Assembly: GCF_008364685.1 (NCBI RefSeq)
Contig: NZ_VTTL01000005.1
Coordinates: 1 to 64,000 of the forward strand
Direction: 5' to 3'
DNA length: 64,000 nt
DNA from: Xanthobacter oligotrophicus
GTDB taxonomy: Bacteria > Pseudomonadota > Alphaproteobacteria > Rhizobiales > Xanthobacteraceae
The translations under genes and the position numbers were made by a program. Below the pieces are notes generated by a model. That model saw nothing but the letters and a program-made list of their open reading frames with translations, ran no database searches and was not told the DNA's origin. Positions 1 to 8,108 of this stretch are shown here, one piece after another (the first letter of the stretch is position 1; each line of letters begins with the position of its first letter).

Positions 1-252
1 CGCCCCCCCGCTCCGCGGGGAGAGGGGAGGGGGGCCGGCGCGCGCCCCGCCCCCCCCCCCCCCCCCCCCCGGACAAAGCCCGGGCCCGTTGGTAACCCGG
101 CGGCCGCCCCCCAAAACCCCCCCCCCCCCCGGACCAAGGGGGGGGGCGGCGGCGCTTTGCGTTTTGGGTCGGTGATGACGCTGGCTCAGGGCGCGATCCG
201 ATCAGATTGAAGCAAGCTGATCGGCGCGTGCTCTCTGCTGTCGGCGTGCCGG
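1..252. other. C-rich low-complexity sequence, gene-free (probable contig edge)
   Basis: The first 150 bases are made of long C runs (about 22 in a row near 49-70 and 15 or more near 115-130) and G runs, with no coding sense. This is unlike anything else in the window and looks like an assembly end or low-quality consensus. From about 150 on the sequence becomes normal. An inverted repeat with 8-bp arms, CCGATCAG (198-205) and CTGATCGG (217-224), lies just downstream of the minus-strand gene that ends at 253. It could end that transcript, but it has no T run. Confidence 0.6.
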
Positions 253-1116
253 TCAGGCCGGCTTGCGCGCCTTGACGGGCTTGGTGGCGGCCTTCGCGGC
301 AACTTTCGCGGCCGGGGCCTTCGCCACTTCGGATTTCTTGACCTCGGCCTTCACGGCCTTCGCTGCCGGAGCCTTGGCAGGGGTCTTTGCGGCCGGAGTC
401 TTTGCGGCCGGCTTCGCGGGCTTCGCCTCGATCGGCTTGGCAACGACCGGCTTGGCAACGACCTTGGCCTCAGCTTTCGCGGCGGGCTTCGGAGCAGCGG
501 GCTTGGGAGCCACCTTGGCAGGCGCCTTCGGCGCGGCGGCCTTTGTCTGAGTAGCCTTTACCGCCGGGGCCTTTGCCGCCGTCTCAACGGTGCCCATGGC
601 GGTGCTTTTGGCAGCAGCCTTGGCGGCACCCTTGGCCGTCGCCTTCGGCGCGGTCTTGGCGGGTTCCGCCTCGACCTTCGGGGCGGGTGCCTTGACGGTC
701 TTGGCAGCGGTCTTCACCGGGGCAGTCTTCGCCGGGCTCTTGGCAACGCTCTTGGCCGGGGCAACCGCCTTCGGCGCGGCAGCCTTGGCGGGGGGCTTGG
801 CGAGAGTCTTGGCCGCGGGCTTGGCGGCCTTGGCCGGGGCCTTCGCCTCGAGCTTGACGGCGGGTGCCGGCTCGGCGGCCTTCGGCGCCGGCTTGGCCTT
901 GGTCACGGGCTTCGCGGCAGGCGTGGCGGCGGGAGTGGGAGCGGCGGGCTTCGGAGCGGCGGCCTTGGGCTTGTCCGGGGCCTGGGTGAGCGCGGAGCCG
1001 GCCAGCGCCAGGATCTCGTCGTGGGACAGGCTGGAGGGATCCTTCAGCGCCTTCGCCGCGATGCTGCTCACCTTGTCGCTCGTCACTTCCGGCTTCTTCG
1101 CCAGCTTCTTGGCCAT
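253..1116 (-). CDS. Ala/Lys/Pro-rich basic protein (histone H1-like low-complexity)
   Basis: This 287-residue protein has a short ordered N-terminus of about 50 residues (MAKKLAKKPEVTSDKVSS, then a DPSSLSHDEILALAGSAL segment). After that it is almost entirely Ala, Lys, Pro and Val in irregular AKPAAK-like repeats. The composition is like the C-terminal tails of histone H1 and bacterial H1-like proteins, which bind DNA or polyanions without sequence specificity. That role is an inference from composition. The N-terminal segment resembles the small region found in many alphaproteobacterial AK-rich proteins. The ATG at 1116 is preceded by GGAGATTGAGTC, a good ribosome binding site. Low-complexity proteins can be mispredicted in GC-rich DNA, but the start signal and the ordered N-terminus argue that it is real. 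Confidence 0.7.
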   Translation of the reverse strand: MAKKLAKKPEVTSDKVSSIAAKALKDPSSLSHDEILALAGSALTQAPDKPKAAAPKPAAPTPAATPAAKPVTKAKPAPKAAEPAPAVKLEAKAPAKAAKPAAKTLAKPPAKAAAPKAVAPAKSVAKSPAKTAPVKTAAKTVKAPAPKVEAEPAKTAPKATAKGAAKAAAKSTAMGTVETAAKAPAVKATQTKAAAPKAPAKVAPKPAAPKPAAKAEAKVVAKPVVAKPIEAKPAKPAAKTPAAKTPAKAPAAKAVKAEVKKSEVAKAPAAKVAAKAATKPVKARKPA

Positions 1117-1590
1117 GACTCAATCTCCGAATTCAACGCGCCGGCGCAGAACCTTCGGTCGAATCAAGACGCCCGCCAGCAACCGATCCATCTCCGGATA
1201 GATTTGCAGAATGGTTAACGGCGATTTTTCACCATGCTCCCCAGAGGGTTGGCTGGGCGCCTTGACGTCGTCTGACGGGCGTGGCGCCATCTCCCCGGCC
1301 GCAGGCGAGCGCAAGGACGCCGGAATGATTCGCGCCGCGCGGCAGGTGTTCGCCTGGGGGGGGCGCCTGTCACAGCCGCGTCGGCTGCGTGGCGTAGGGT
1401 GCGAATCGGCGGGCGGGATGCCGCCACAGCGTTTTCGAGCCAGGTGGGTATCGGTTCGCGGGACGAAGGCGCGCCAGTGCACGCGCCGCTCACATTGCAT
1501 CGTGATCGTATCCTGGCATCGTGATCGTATCCTGGCATCGCGATCTTAATCCTGACGCGGGCTCCATCTTTCGGGGCGAGAGAAAGACCC
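1117..1590. other. Intergenic region between divergent genes; contains 19-bp direct repeats
   Basis: This 474-base stretch separates the minus-strand AK-rich gene from the plus-strand phosphatase-like gene. I find no convincing gene in it. Its notable content is a set of three tandem 19-bp repeats at 1498-1555, listed separately. The rest must hold the two divergent promoters, but no clear -35/-10 pair stands out. Confidence 0.6.
1498..1555. repeat. Three tandem ~19-bp direct repeats (iteron-like)
   Basis: Copies 1 (1498-1516) and 2 (1517-1535) are identical 19-mers starting CATCGTGATCG and ending TATCCTGG. Copy 3 (1536-1555) is diverged (CATCGCGATCTTAATCCTGA) and one base longer. The 19-bp spacing is close to two helical turns, so a protein could contact all copies on one DNA face. 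The array ends 35 bp before the start codon at 1591. It may be an operator or simply a tandem duplication. Confidence 0.75.
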
Positions 1591-2055
1591 ATGCCGATGA
1601 CCGGACGGCCCACTGTTCTCTTCGTGTGCCCGGACAATGCGGGCACCAGCCTGATGGCGGAAGCCATCGCCCTTCACGGCCACCGGGGGCTGCGGCCGTT
1701 CAGTGCCGCCGCCCTGGTGCCCGGCGCGGTGGACCCCGCGCTCATCGATTGCCTCGAGGCCGCGCGGGTTCCCGCCGATGGCCTTTCGGCGAAGCCTGCG
1801 GGCGTGTTCAGCCTGTCCGGCGCGCCCCGGCTCGACGTGGTGGTGGCGCTCGGGGCGCAGGCGTGGCGCGCCCTGCGGCGCCAGACCTTCATCGGCCTGC
1901 TGCGCTTTGAATTCTGGCAGCTGCCCGAGGTGGCGCCGGGTGAAGGCCTCGCCGCCCGGCGCGCCGCCTATCGTACCCTGATGCCGGACCTCGACGGCGC
2001 CATCGGCCGGCTGGAAGAGCGCATCGCCCTGCGGATGGCCCGCGCCGCCGCCTGA
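1591..2055 (+). CDS. Low-molecular-weight phosphatase/ArsC-fold protein, catalytically degenerate
   Basis: The N-terminus (VLFVC, then N-A-G, then MAEA) matches the P-loop of low-molecular-weight tyrosine phosphatases and thioredoxin-coupled arsenate reductases. That loop is normally C-x5-R-S. Here it reads C13-P-D-N-A-G-T19-S20, so the phosphate-binding arginine is a threonine. The general-acid loop, usually a W-D-L-P-D-P type sequence, reads FWQLPEVAPG, so the catalytic Asp-Pro is also missing. The 154-residue length fits the family. I infer a pseudo-phosphatase that may bind an oxyanion or a partner protein without turnover. It stands alone, with a strong terminator shared with the convergent operon. 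An ATG at 1597 is an alternative start. Confidence 0.75.
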   Translation: MPMTGRPTVLFVCPDNAGTSLMAEAIALHGHRGLRPFSAAALVPGAVDPALIDCLEAARVPADGLSAKPAGVFSLSGAPRLDVVVALGAQAWRALRRQTFIGLLRFEFWQLPEVAPGEGLAARRAAYRTLMPDLDGAIGRLEERIALRMARAAA

Positions 2056-2059
2056 TGCA

Positions 2060-2090
2060 AAAGGCCGATGAGCCTGGCTCATCGGCCTTT
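2060..2090. terminator. Bidirectional intrinsic terminator
   Basis: A perfect 13-bp stem (AAAGGCCGATGAG, loop CCTGG, CTCATCGGCCTTT) sits between the convergent genes ending at 2055 (plus) and 2121 (minus). The stem starts with A and ends with T, so it gives a T tract in both directions. Confidence 0.8.
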
Positions 2091-2120
2091 GGTTCACGCC
2101 TGCGCCGCGACCTGAACGCT

Positions 2121-3098
2121 TCAGTCCGCGATCTTGCCGCCCAGCTCGTCCTCGATGTGAATGCGGATGATCTCCTCGAAGGAGCTTTCCGCCACGAAGC
2201 CCAGCTCGGTGGCGCGGCGGGGCTCGAACTTGCGCGGCCAGCCCGAAACGATCTTCTCGATCACCGGGTCGGGCGCGCGGGTGATGCGGGCCACCGCCTT
2301 GTCGCCGGCCACCTTGCGCAGCGCCTCGATCTGCTCGCCCACCGTCACGGCGAGGCCCGGCATGGTGAGGTTGCGGCGCGGGCCGACCTTTTCGCCGTCG
2401 AGGGTGGCGGCATGGATGAGGAAGCCCACCGCCGAGCGCGGCGAGGCGTGCCAGTGCATGACATCCTCCGACACGGGCAGCACTGCGGCCTGTCCCGCCA
2501 GCGGCTCGCGGATGATGCCGGAGAAGAAGCCGGAGGCCGCCTTGTTGGGCAGGCCGGGGCGCACGCAGATGGTGGGCAGGCGGATGCCGATGCCGTCGAA
2601 GAAGCCGCGCCGCGTGTAGTCCGCCAGCAGCAGCTCGCCGATGGCCTTCTGGGCGCCATAGGAGGTGAGCGGCGTGGGGAAGAACTCGTCGGGAATCGCA
2701 TCCGGGAAGGGCGCGCCGAACACCGCGATGGACGAGGTGAAGACCAGGCGCGGCGTATAGCCCTCCATGAGCCGCACGGCATCGAACAGGTGGCGGGTGC
2801 CATCGAGATTGATGCGGTAGCCCTTGTCGAAGTCCGCCTCCGCCTCGCCGGAGACGATGGCCGCGAGATGGAAGATCACGTCGGGCTTTTCCGCCACCAC
2901 CACCGCCGCCTCGCCGGGCACGGAGAGGTCCGACACCCGCGTGTCGATGGGAAAGGGCGCTTGCGGCGGCTTGGGCGGCACCACGTCGTGGGCGGTGAGG
3001 CGGGTGATGGGCTTGCCGCCCAGGCGCCCCTCGCGGGCGAGGCGTTCGATGAGCTTGCGGCCGACCATGCCGGCGCCGCCGATGACGAGAATATGCAT
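2121..3098 (-). CDS. denD: NAD-dependent epimerase/dehydratase family; D-erythronate dehydrogenase-like
   Basis: This is an extended short-chain dehydrogenase with an N-terminal NAD-binding motif (HILVIGGAGMVGRKL) and a C-terminal variable substrate domain, 325 residues long. The overall sequence (VSGEAEADFDKGYRINLDGTR, the TSYGAQKAIGELLLADY active-site stretch with Y-x3-K) resembles DenD proteins, which oxidise D-erythronate to 2-keto-D-erythronate with NAD. It is the last gene of a minus-strand run with a sugar-acid dehydratase, an acetyltransferase and an SDR, which fits a sugar-acid catabolic role. I chose the ATG at 3098 over an upstream TTG at 3113 because GAGGGACC lies at the right distance before it. 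The exact substrate is not certain. Confidence 0.75.
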   Translation of the reverse strand: MHILVIGGAGMVGRKLIERLAREGRLGGKPITRLTAHDVVPPKPPQAPFPIDTRVSDLSVPGEAAVVVAEKPDVIFHLAAIVSGEAEADFDKGYRINLDGTRHLFDAVRLMEGYTPRLVFTSSIAVFGAPFPDAIPDEFFPTPLTSYGAQKAIGELLLADYTRRGFFDGIGIRLPTICVRPGLPNKAASGFFSGIIREPLAGQAAVLPVSEDVMHWHASPRSAVGFLIHAATLDGEKVGPRRNLTMPGLAVTVGEQIEALRKVAGDKAVARITRAPDPVIEKIVSGWPRKFEPRRATELGFVAESSFEEIIRIHIEDELGGKIAD

Positions 3099-3195
3099 GT
3101 GAGGGTCCCTCAAGGCCGTTCGAGAGAAGTCGATTCCGGATCGCTCGACGACGGCGTTTGGCTAAAGGTTCAGGGTAGGTCGCGGGGCGGGCGCC

Positions 3196-3939
3196 CTAGA
3201 GCGCCCAGCCGCCGTCGATGATGTGGATCTGCCCGGTGGTGAAGGCGCTCTCATCCGAGGCGAGATAGAGCGCCAGCGCCGCGATCTCCTCCGGCGTGCC
3301 GAGCCGGCCCATGGGCTGGCGGCCGACGAAATCGGCCCGCACGTCGTCCAGCGAGCGGCCGGTCTGGGCCGAGACGGCGGCGATGCGCTCGTCCAGCGAG
3401 GGCGACTGGATGGTGCCGGGGCAGATCACGTTGGCGCGCACGCCCTTCAGGATGAAGTCCGCCGCCACCGCCTTGGTCAGGCCGATGACCGCCGCCTTGG
3501 AGGCGCCGTAGACATAGCGGTTCGGCACGCCCCGGATGGAGGACGCCGCCGAGGCGATGTTGACGATGGAGCCCTTGCCCTTCTCCAGCATGCCCGGCAG
3601 GAAGGCCGAGATGGTGCGGTGCATGGCCTTCACATTGAGGTCGAAGGAGAAGTCCCAGTCCTTATCCGAGGTGTCGAAGATGTTGCCCTGTTGCACGTAG
3701 CCGGCGGCATTCACCAGCACGTCCACCGGGCCGATCTCCTTGGCCAGCGCGGCGACGGCCTGCGTGGAGCGCACGTCGAGCTTGTGGGCCGCGCCGGAAA
3801 AACCTTCGAGCTTGGCGGTGTCGAGATCGGTGGCGACAACCCTCGCGCCCTCGCGCACGAAGGCCTCGGCGATGGCTCGGCCGATGCCCTGTCCCGCCGC
3901 CGTCACCAGCGCGGTCTTACCCTGAAGTCGTCCAGCCAT
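3196..3939 (-). CDS. SDR family oxidoreductase (3-hydroxybutyrate / 2-keto-3-deoxy-fuconate dehydrogenase-like)
   Basis: This classical short-chain dehydrogenase has 247 residues. It has the nucleotide-binding motif TAAGQGIG near the N-terminus, the NAAG structural motif, an active-site YGASK (Y-x3-K) and the C-terminal GQIHIIDGG typical of the family. It looks closest to the DHRS6/BDH2-type group, which includes 2-keto-3-deoxy-L-fuconate dehydrogenases. Next to an IlvD/Edd dehydratase, a role in oxidising a 2-keto-3-deoxy sugar acid is the best inference. The longer reading frame runs back to 4089, into the upstream acetyltransferase gene. The ATG at 3939 (MAGRLQGK) is where family homology begins and is preceded by an AAGAGGAA-like site. 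Confidence 0.75.
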   Translation of the reverse strand: MAGRLQGKTALVTAAGQGIGRAIAEAFVREGARVVATDLDTAKLEGFSGAAHKLDVRSTQAVAALAKEIGPVDVLVNAAGYVQQGNIFDTSDKDWDFSFDLNVKAMHRTISAFLPGMLEKGKGSIVNIASAASSIRGVPNRYVYGASKAAVIGLTKAVAADFILKGVRANVICPGTIQSPSLDERIAAVSAQTGRSLDDVRADFVGRQPMGRLGTPEEIAALALYLASDESAFTTGQIHIIDGGWAL

Positions 3940-3979
3940 GGCGTTCCTCTTGAGCTTTTGGGATTGGTGAGGCGATGCC

Positions 3980-4726
3980 TCACAATGCGGCGCGGATGTC
4001 CTCCAGCCGCTGCGTCTGGCGGCCTTCGGCGTCGAAATTGGCGGGGTCGAGCCAGGCCTCGAAGGCGGCTTTGGCGCGCGGCCATTCATGGTCGAGCAAG
4101 GCGTACCAGGCGGTGTCGCGGCTCAACCCTTTGATGATCATGTGCTGGCGGAACAGGCCCTCGAAGCTGAAGCCAAGGCGCTCCGCCGCCCGCCGCGAGG
4201 GGGCGTTGAGGGCGTTGCACTTCCACTCGTAGCGGCGATAGCCGAGATCCTCGAAGGCGTGGCGGGACATGAGATACATGGCTTCCGTCGCCCCCGGCGT
4301 GCGCTGGAGCGCGGGGGTGTAGAGGATGTTGCCCACCTCGATCACCCGGTGCGCCGGCTCGATGCGCATGTAGGTGGCGTGGCCCACCGCGCGGCCGGTC
4401 TCGGCCTCGACGATGGCGAACAGCAGCGGGTCGGCCTTGGTGGCGGCCTCGGCGTAAAAGCGCGTGAAGGCGGCCTCGTCGGGGAAGGGCGCGGCGAAGA
4501 GATAGGCCCACAGCGCTTCTTTTTCCGGCCCGTGGGAGAGGGCGTAGAGCGAAGCGGCGTGCCGGTCGGCGTCGAACGGCACGATGGCGACGTGACGCCC
4601 CTGGAGGGTCACGGGCGCCGGCCGCCGGGCCGGGCCACCCTCCACCGGCGTGCCCAGAGGCACCGCGTCGGCGACCTCACCGGGGACTGCGCCGGAACGG
4701 ATGCCCGGCGCCGCCTGTTCGCTCAT
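3980..4726 (-). CDS. GNAT family N-acetyltransferase (RimJ/RimL type)
   Basis: This 248-residue protein carries a GNAT fold of the RimJ/RimL type. An N-terminal 40-residue tail, probably flexible, precedes the beta strands (VTLQGRHVAIVPFD). The acetyl-CoA-binding region includes VGNILYTPALQRTPGATEA, and a C-terminal AAERLGFSFEGLFRQH element is characteristic of this group. Such proteins acetylate an amino group on a small molecule or protein N-terminus; the substrate here is unknown. It lies 12 bp downstream of the dehydratase stop and just upstream of the SDR, all minus, so it is probably co-transcribed. Confidence 0.8.
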   Translation of the reverse strand: MSEQAAPGIRSGAVPGEVADAVPLGTPVEGGPARRPAPVTLQGRHVAIVPFDADRHAASLYALSHGPEKEALWAYLFAAPFPDEAAFTRFYAEAATKADPLLFAIVEAETGRAVGHATYMRIEPAHRVIEVGNILYTPALQRTPGATEAMYLMSRHAFEDLGYRRYEWKCNALNAPSRRAAERLGFSFEGLFRQHMIIKGLSRDTAWYALLDHEWPRAKAAFEAWLDPANFDAEGRQTQRLEDIRAAL

Positions 4727-4738
4727 GGGTCTGCTCGC

Positions 4739-6553
4739 TCAGTGGTTGTCGCGGGGAACGCCCATGGTCTGGGCCACCCGCTGGTACTTCACAGCCGGCT
4801 TCAGCACCATGCCCTCGTCGAACTGCGCCACCATGGAGCGCTGGATCTCCTGCCAGGGGGTCTGGCTCTGCGGCATGGGGAAGCCGCCGTGGCCCTGCAG
4901 GTCGGCGCGGCGCTGCGCCAGCTCCTCGGGGGAGATCAGGATGTCGGCGGTGCAGGTGTTGAGGTCGATGCGCACCCGGTCCCCGGTCTTGAGCAGGGAG
5001 AGGCCACCGCCGGCCGCCGCTTCCGGCGAGGCGTTGAGGATGGAGGGCGAGCCGGAGGTGCCGGACTGGCGGCCGTCGCCGATGCAGGGCAGGGCATGGA
5101 TGCCCTTCTTGAGGAGCGCGGTGGGCGGCTGCATGTTCACCACCTCGGCGCCGCCGGGATAGCCCAGCGGTCCGGTGCCGCGGATGAACAGCAGGGTGTA
5201 TTCGTCGATGCCCAACGACGCGTCGTCGATGCGGTGGTGGTAGTCTTCCGGCCCCTCGAACACCACGGCGCGGCCTTCGAAGGCCTCGGGATCGTTGGGG
5301 TTGGAGAGGAAGCGCTGGCGGAACTCGGGCGAGATCACCGAGGTCTTCATCACCGCGTTGTCGAACAGGTTGCCGTGCAGCACGATGAAGCCGGCATCCT
5401 CCTTCAGGGGCGCGTCATAGGTCTTGATGACCTCGCGGTCCCAGGAGAGCTTGCCGGTGCAGTTCTCGCCGATGGAGCGCCCGTTCACGGTCAGCGCGCC
5501 CTCGTGGATCTTGCCCTTCGCGATCAGCTCGGCCACCACCGCCGGCACGCCGCCGGCGCGGTGGAACTCCTCGCCGAGATATTCGCCGGCGGGCTGGAGG
5601 TTCACCAAAAGCGGGATCTTGTGGCCCACCGCCTGCCAGTCATCCACGTTCAGCGGCACGCCCACGTGGCGGGCGATGGCATTGAGGTGGATGGGGGCGT
5701 TGGTGGAGCCGCCGATGGCGGAATTCACGCGGATGGCGTTCTCGAACGCCTCGCGGGTGAGGATGTCGGAGGGCTTCAGGTCCTCCCACACCATGTCCAC
5801 GATGCGCTTGCCAGTGTCGTAGGCGATCTGGCCGCGTTCGCGGTAGGGGGCGGGGATGGCGGCGCAGCCGGGCAGGGACATGCCCAGCGCCTCGGCCAGC
5901 GCGTTCATGGTGGAGGCGGTGCCCATGGTGTTGCAGTGGCCCACCGAGGGGGCGGAGGACGCCACCACGTCCATGAACTCGTCATAGTCGATCTCGCCGG
6001 CGGCGAAGCGCTCGCGGTTCTTCCACACCACGGTGCCGGAGCCGGTGCGCTCGCCCTTCCACCAGCCATTCAGCATGGGGCCGCCCGAGAGCACGATGGC
6101 CGGGATGTTCACGGTGGCGGCCGCCATGATGCAGGCGGGGGTGGTCTTGTCGCAGCCGGTGGTCAGCACCACCCCGTCCAGCGGATAGCCGTAGAGGATT
6201 TCCACCAGCCCGAGATAGGCGAGGTTGCGGTCGAGCGCGGCGGTGGGGCGCTTGCCGGTCTCCTGGATGGGATGGACCGGGAACTCGAACGGCACCCCGC
6301 CCATGGCCTCGATGCCGTCGCGCACGCGCTTGGCAAGGTCGAGGTGGTGGCGGTTGCAGGGGGAGAGGTCCGAGCCGGTCTGGGCGATGCCGATGATGGG
6401 CTTGCCCGACTGCAACTCTTCCCGGGTCAGGCCGAAATTGAGGTAGCGCTCCAGGTACAGCGCCGTCATGCCGGGGTTGTCGGGATTGTCGAACCAGAGC
6501 TGGGACCGGAGCTTGAGGCCGTGCTTCTCGGGCTGGTCGCCTTGACCGGACAT
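4739..6553 (-). CDS. IlvD/Edd family dehydratase, sugar-acid (xylonate/arabonate-type)
   Basis: This 604-residue protein belongs to the dihydroxy-acid dehydratase/6-phosphogluconate dehydratase family. The three conserved iron-sulfur cysteines are visible in [17 protein letters not shown] and [10 protein letters not shown]. The C-terminal half has [18 protein letters not shown], the catalytic serine region. Length and sequence are closer to sugar-acid dehydratases (xylonate, arabonate and related) than to isoleucine-pathway IlvD. The reaction would remove water from an aldonic acid to give a 2-keto-3-deoxy acid. It is the first gene of a four-gene minus operon. An ATG at 6565 lacks a ribosome binding site, whereas GGAGACGCCC precedes the ATG at 6553, so I chose the latter. 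The precise substrate is unresolved. Confidence 0.85.
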   Translation of the reverse strand: MSGQGDQPEKHGLKLRSQLWFDNPDNPGMTALYLERYLNFGLTREELQSGKPIIGIAQTGSDLSPCNRHHLDLAKRVRDGIEAMGGVPFEFPVHPIQETGKRPTAALDRNLAYLGLVEILYGYPLDGVVLTTGCDKTTPACIMAAATVNIPAIVLSGGPMLNGWWKGERTGSGTVVWKNRERFAAGEIDYDEFMDVVASSAPSVGHCNTMGTASTMNALAEALGMSLPGCAAIPAPYRERGQIAYDTGKRIVDMVWEDLKPSDILTREAFENAIRVNSAIGGSTNAPIHLNAIARHVGVPLNVDDWQAVGHKIPLLVNLQPAGEYLGEEFHRAGGVPAVVAELIAKGKIHEGALTVNGRSIGENCTGKLSWDREVIKTYDAPLKEDAGFIVLHGNLFDNAVMKTSVISPEFRQRFLSNPNDPEAFEGRAVVFEGPEDYHHRIDDASLGIDEYTLLFIRGTGPLGYPGGAEVVNMQPPTALLKKGIHALPCIGDGRQSGTSGSPSILNASPEAAAGGGLSLLKTGDRVRIDLNTCTADILISPEELAQRRADLQGHGGFPMPQSQTPWQEIQRSMVAQFDEGMVLKPAVKYQRVAQTMGVPRDNH

Positions 6554-6745
6554 GGGCGTCTCCATGGAAATCTGTGTGCTCCGGCGTTCCGACGCGCCGG
6601 GTTCTAATCGATTTGATTTTGGCGATATATGCGCCTCGGCGCGCCGGAAATCAATCGGGATTGGAGCTGCACAAAACAGAAAAGGGCGGCCGAAGCCGCC
6701 CTGTACCGTTCGCGATGCGTGCCGACTTTTCGGGAAATTCCGCGA
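6554..6745. other. Promoter region of the sugar-acid operon plus 3' region of the STAS gene
   Basis: This short gap holds an AT-rich island at about 6603-6660, unusual for this DNA. It includes an imperfect palindrome (GGCGATATATGCGCC) roughly 80 bp upstream of the dehydratase start. It is a plausible place for the operon promoter and operator; no regulator gene is adjacent. The other end carries the STAS-gene terminator. Confidence 0.4.
6676..6701 (-). terminator. Intrinsic terminator of the STAS gene
   Basis: A GC hairpin (GGGCGGC, loop CGAA, GCCGCCC) lies at 6684-6701. Read on the minus strand it is followed by TTTTCTGTTTT. It lies 45 bp past the stop codon of the minus-strand STAS gene. 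Confidence 0.75.
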
Positions 6746-7099
6746 TCAGGAGGCCGCGCCGGCGGTGGCGAGGGCCGCGTCGGCGTCTGCGCGGGTGGCG
6801 ACCACGGTGGCCAGTTCGCCTAGGCCCGTGGTGAGGAGAACCTCCTCCACCGTCGGCGCCGCACCGAACAGGATCAGGCGCCCGCCCCGCCGGGCCAGGG
6901 CCTTGGCATTGCTGATGAACAGGCGGATGCCGATGGAGGCGACGAAGGGCGTCGCCGACAGATCCACCAAGGTCGCCTTGGCGTGGCTCGAGACGGCGCT
7001 GAACGCCACCTCGATCTGCGCCGTGCCCTCGATGTCGAGCCGGCCGTCGAGCACGATCAGAACCTGTTCCGGGCCGAGGGCGTGGGTTTCGATGTTCAT
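6746..7099 (-). CDS. STAS-domain protein, anti-sigma factor antagonist-like
   Basis: The 117-residue protein is a single STAS domain: a central VLDGRLDIEGTAQIEVAF strand-helix, then ATLVDLSATPFVASIGIRLF. The last segment corresponds to the phospho-acceptor loop (usually D-x-S-x-x-x-x-D/S-S-x-G), and here S-A-T-P-F-V-A-S-I-G-I is present. SpoIIAA/RsbV proteins of this kind bind anti-sigma kinases and are controlled by serine phosphorylation. No kinase or phosphatase partner is adjacent, so the target is unknown. A TTG start at 7147 is possible, but the ATG at 7099 fits the domain boundary. Confidence 0.75.
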   Translation of the reverse strand: MNIETHALGPEQVLIVLDGRLDIEGTAQIEVAFSAVSSHAKATLVDLSATPFVASIGIRLFISNAKALARRGGRLILFGAAPTVEEVLLTTGLGELATVVATRADADAALATAGAAS

Positions 7100-7307
7100 G
7101 GATATGAGACCGGCTTGAGGGACGACGGCGACCGTAGATCGCGCCAAGGGATCGCGCCAGGGGAGCGTGCCGCCTCTATTTCATCAGGATGTTTCAGTTT
7201 TGTGACGCGCGCGGTGCGTTGTTCTCCCTCGTGTCCGCCGGGAGCCGGCCGCCTGCGATAAGGGTTTGCACCGCGCGGGGAAGCGTATAATCCATCTCGC
7301 ACCCGCG

Positions 7308-8108
7308 ATGTTCACCGCTTCACGATCCGCGCGCCCCGCGCGCCAGCCGAATCGCCCCGACGCCGGCGACCTGCCCGCCTCGGACAGTCCCGGTCGCGCC
7401 GCCGGCATGGTGCTCGACCGCGTGGTGCTCGACCGTGGTGCGCGTTCGGTCTTCGCCGGCCTCTCCCTCACCCTGTCCGAGCGGCGCATCGGGCTGGTGG
7501 GCGACAACGGCTCGGGCAAGAGCACCCTGCTGCGGCTGCTGAACGGCCTGCTCCTGCCCGACGCGGGAACGGTGACCGTGGCCGGGCTCGACACCCGCAA
7601 GGAGCGGCGCCGCCTGCCGGCGACAGTGGGCTTCGTGTTCCAGAACGTGGACCACCAGATCATCTTTCCCACCGTGCGGGAGGAGATCGCCTTCGGCCCC
7701 ATCGCCCAGGGCCAGCCCAAGGCCGAGGCCAACGCCGCCGCCGACCTGCTGCTGGCCCGCCACGGCTGCGCCGGCTGGGGCGAGCGGGCGGTGGCCGACC
7801 TCTCCGAAGGCCAGAAGCAGCTGGTGTGCATCCTCGCCGCGCTGGCGGCCAGGCCGCGCATCCTGCTGCTGGACGAGCCGTTCTCCAGCCTCGACCTCAC
7901 CACCCGCCTCGGCTTCGCGGCGCGGCTCGCCGGCCTCGACCTCCAGGTGGTCATGGCGAGCCACGATCTGCATCTGTTCGACGGCTTCGACCGGCTGCTG
8001 TGGCTGAAGGGCGGTATCATCGCCGCCGACGGCGCGCCGGGGGAGGTCATCCCGCTCTATGAGGCCGACGCCCGCGCCCGCGCCGTGGCGGCGGGAGGCC
8101 AGCCGTGA
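7308..8108 (+). CDS. bioM: Biotin ECF transporter ATPase, BioM/CbiO family
   Basis: This is the ATP-binding subunit of an energy-coupling factor transporter. The Walker A motif (GDNGSGKST), Q-loop region (FVFQNVDHQIIFPTVREEI, typical of CbiO-type ATPases), signature (LSEGQKQ), Walker B (ILLLDEPFSSLD) and switch histidine (SHD) are all intact. The next genes are bioN (overlapping by 4 bp) and bioY, so biotin is the likely substrate. The N-terminus is uncertain. The ABC domain starts near residue 33, and the first 30 or so residues are Arg/Pro-rich. ATG 7308 is chosen; ATG 7407 is a realistic alternative, and neither has a strong ribosome binding site. Confidence 0.88.
   Translation: MFTASRSARPARQPNRPDAGDLPASDSPGRAAGMVLDRVVLDRGARSVFAGLSLTLSERRIGLVGDNGSGKSTLLRLLNGLLLPDAGTVTVAGLDTRKERRRLPATVGFVFQNVDHQIIFPTVREEIAFGPIAQGQPKAEANAAADLLLARHGCAGWGERAVADLSEGQKQLVCILAALAARPRILLLDEPFSSLDLTTRLGFAARLAGLDLQVVMASHDLHLFDGFDRLLWLKGGIIAADGAPGEVIPLYEADARARAVAAGGQP

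Noticed and set aside
1498-1555. CRISPR-like or replication-origin repeats
   Set aside because: The copies are directly adjacent without spacers and no replication initiator gene or AT-rich region is nearby.
4088-6607. 839-codon plus-strand ORF opposite the dehydratase
   Set aside because: It is antisense to a clearly coding gene with intact iron-sulfur motifs. Its product is His/Gly/Ala-rich without domain features. GC-rich codon use creates such shadows.
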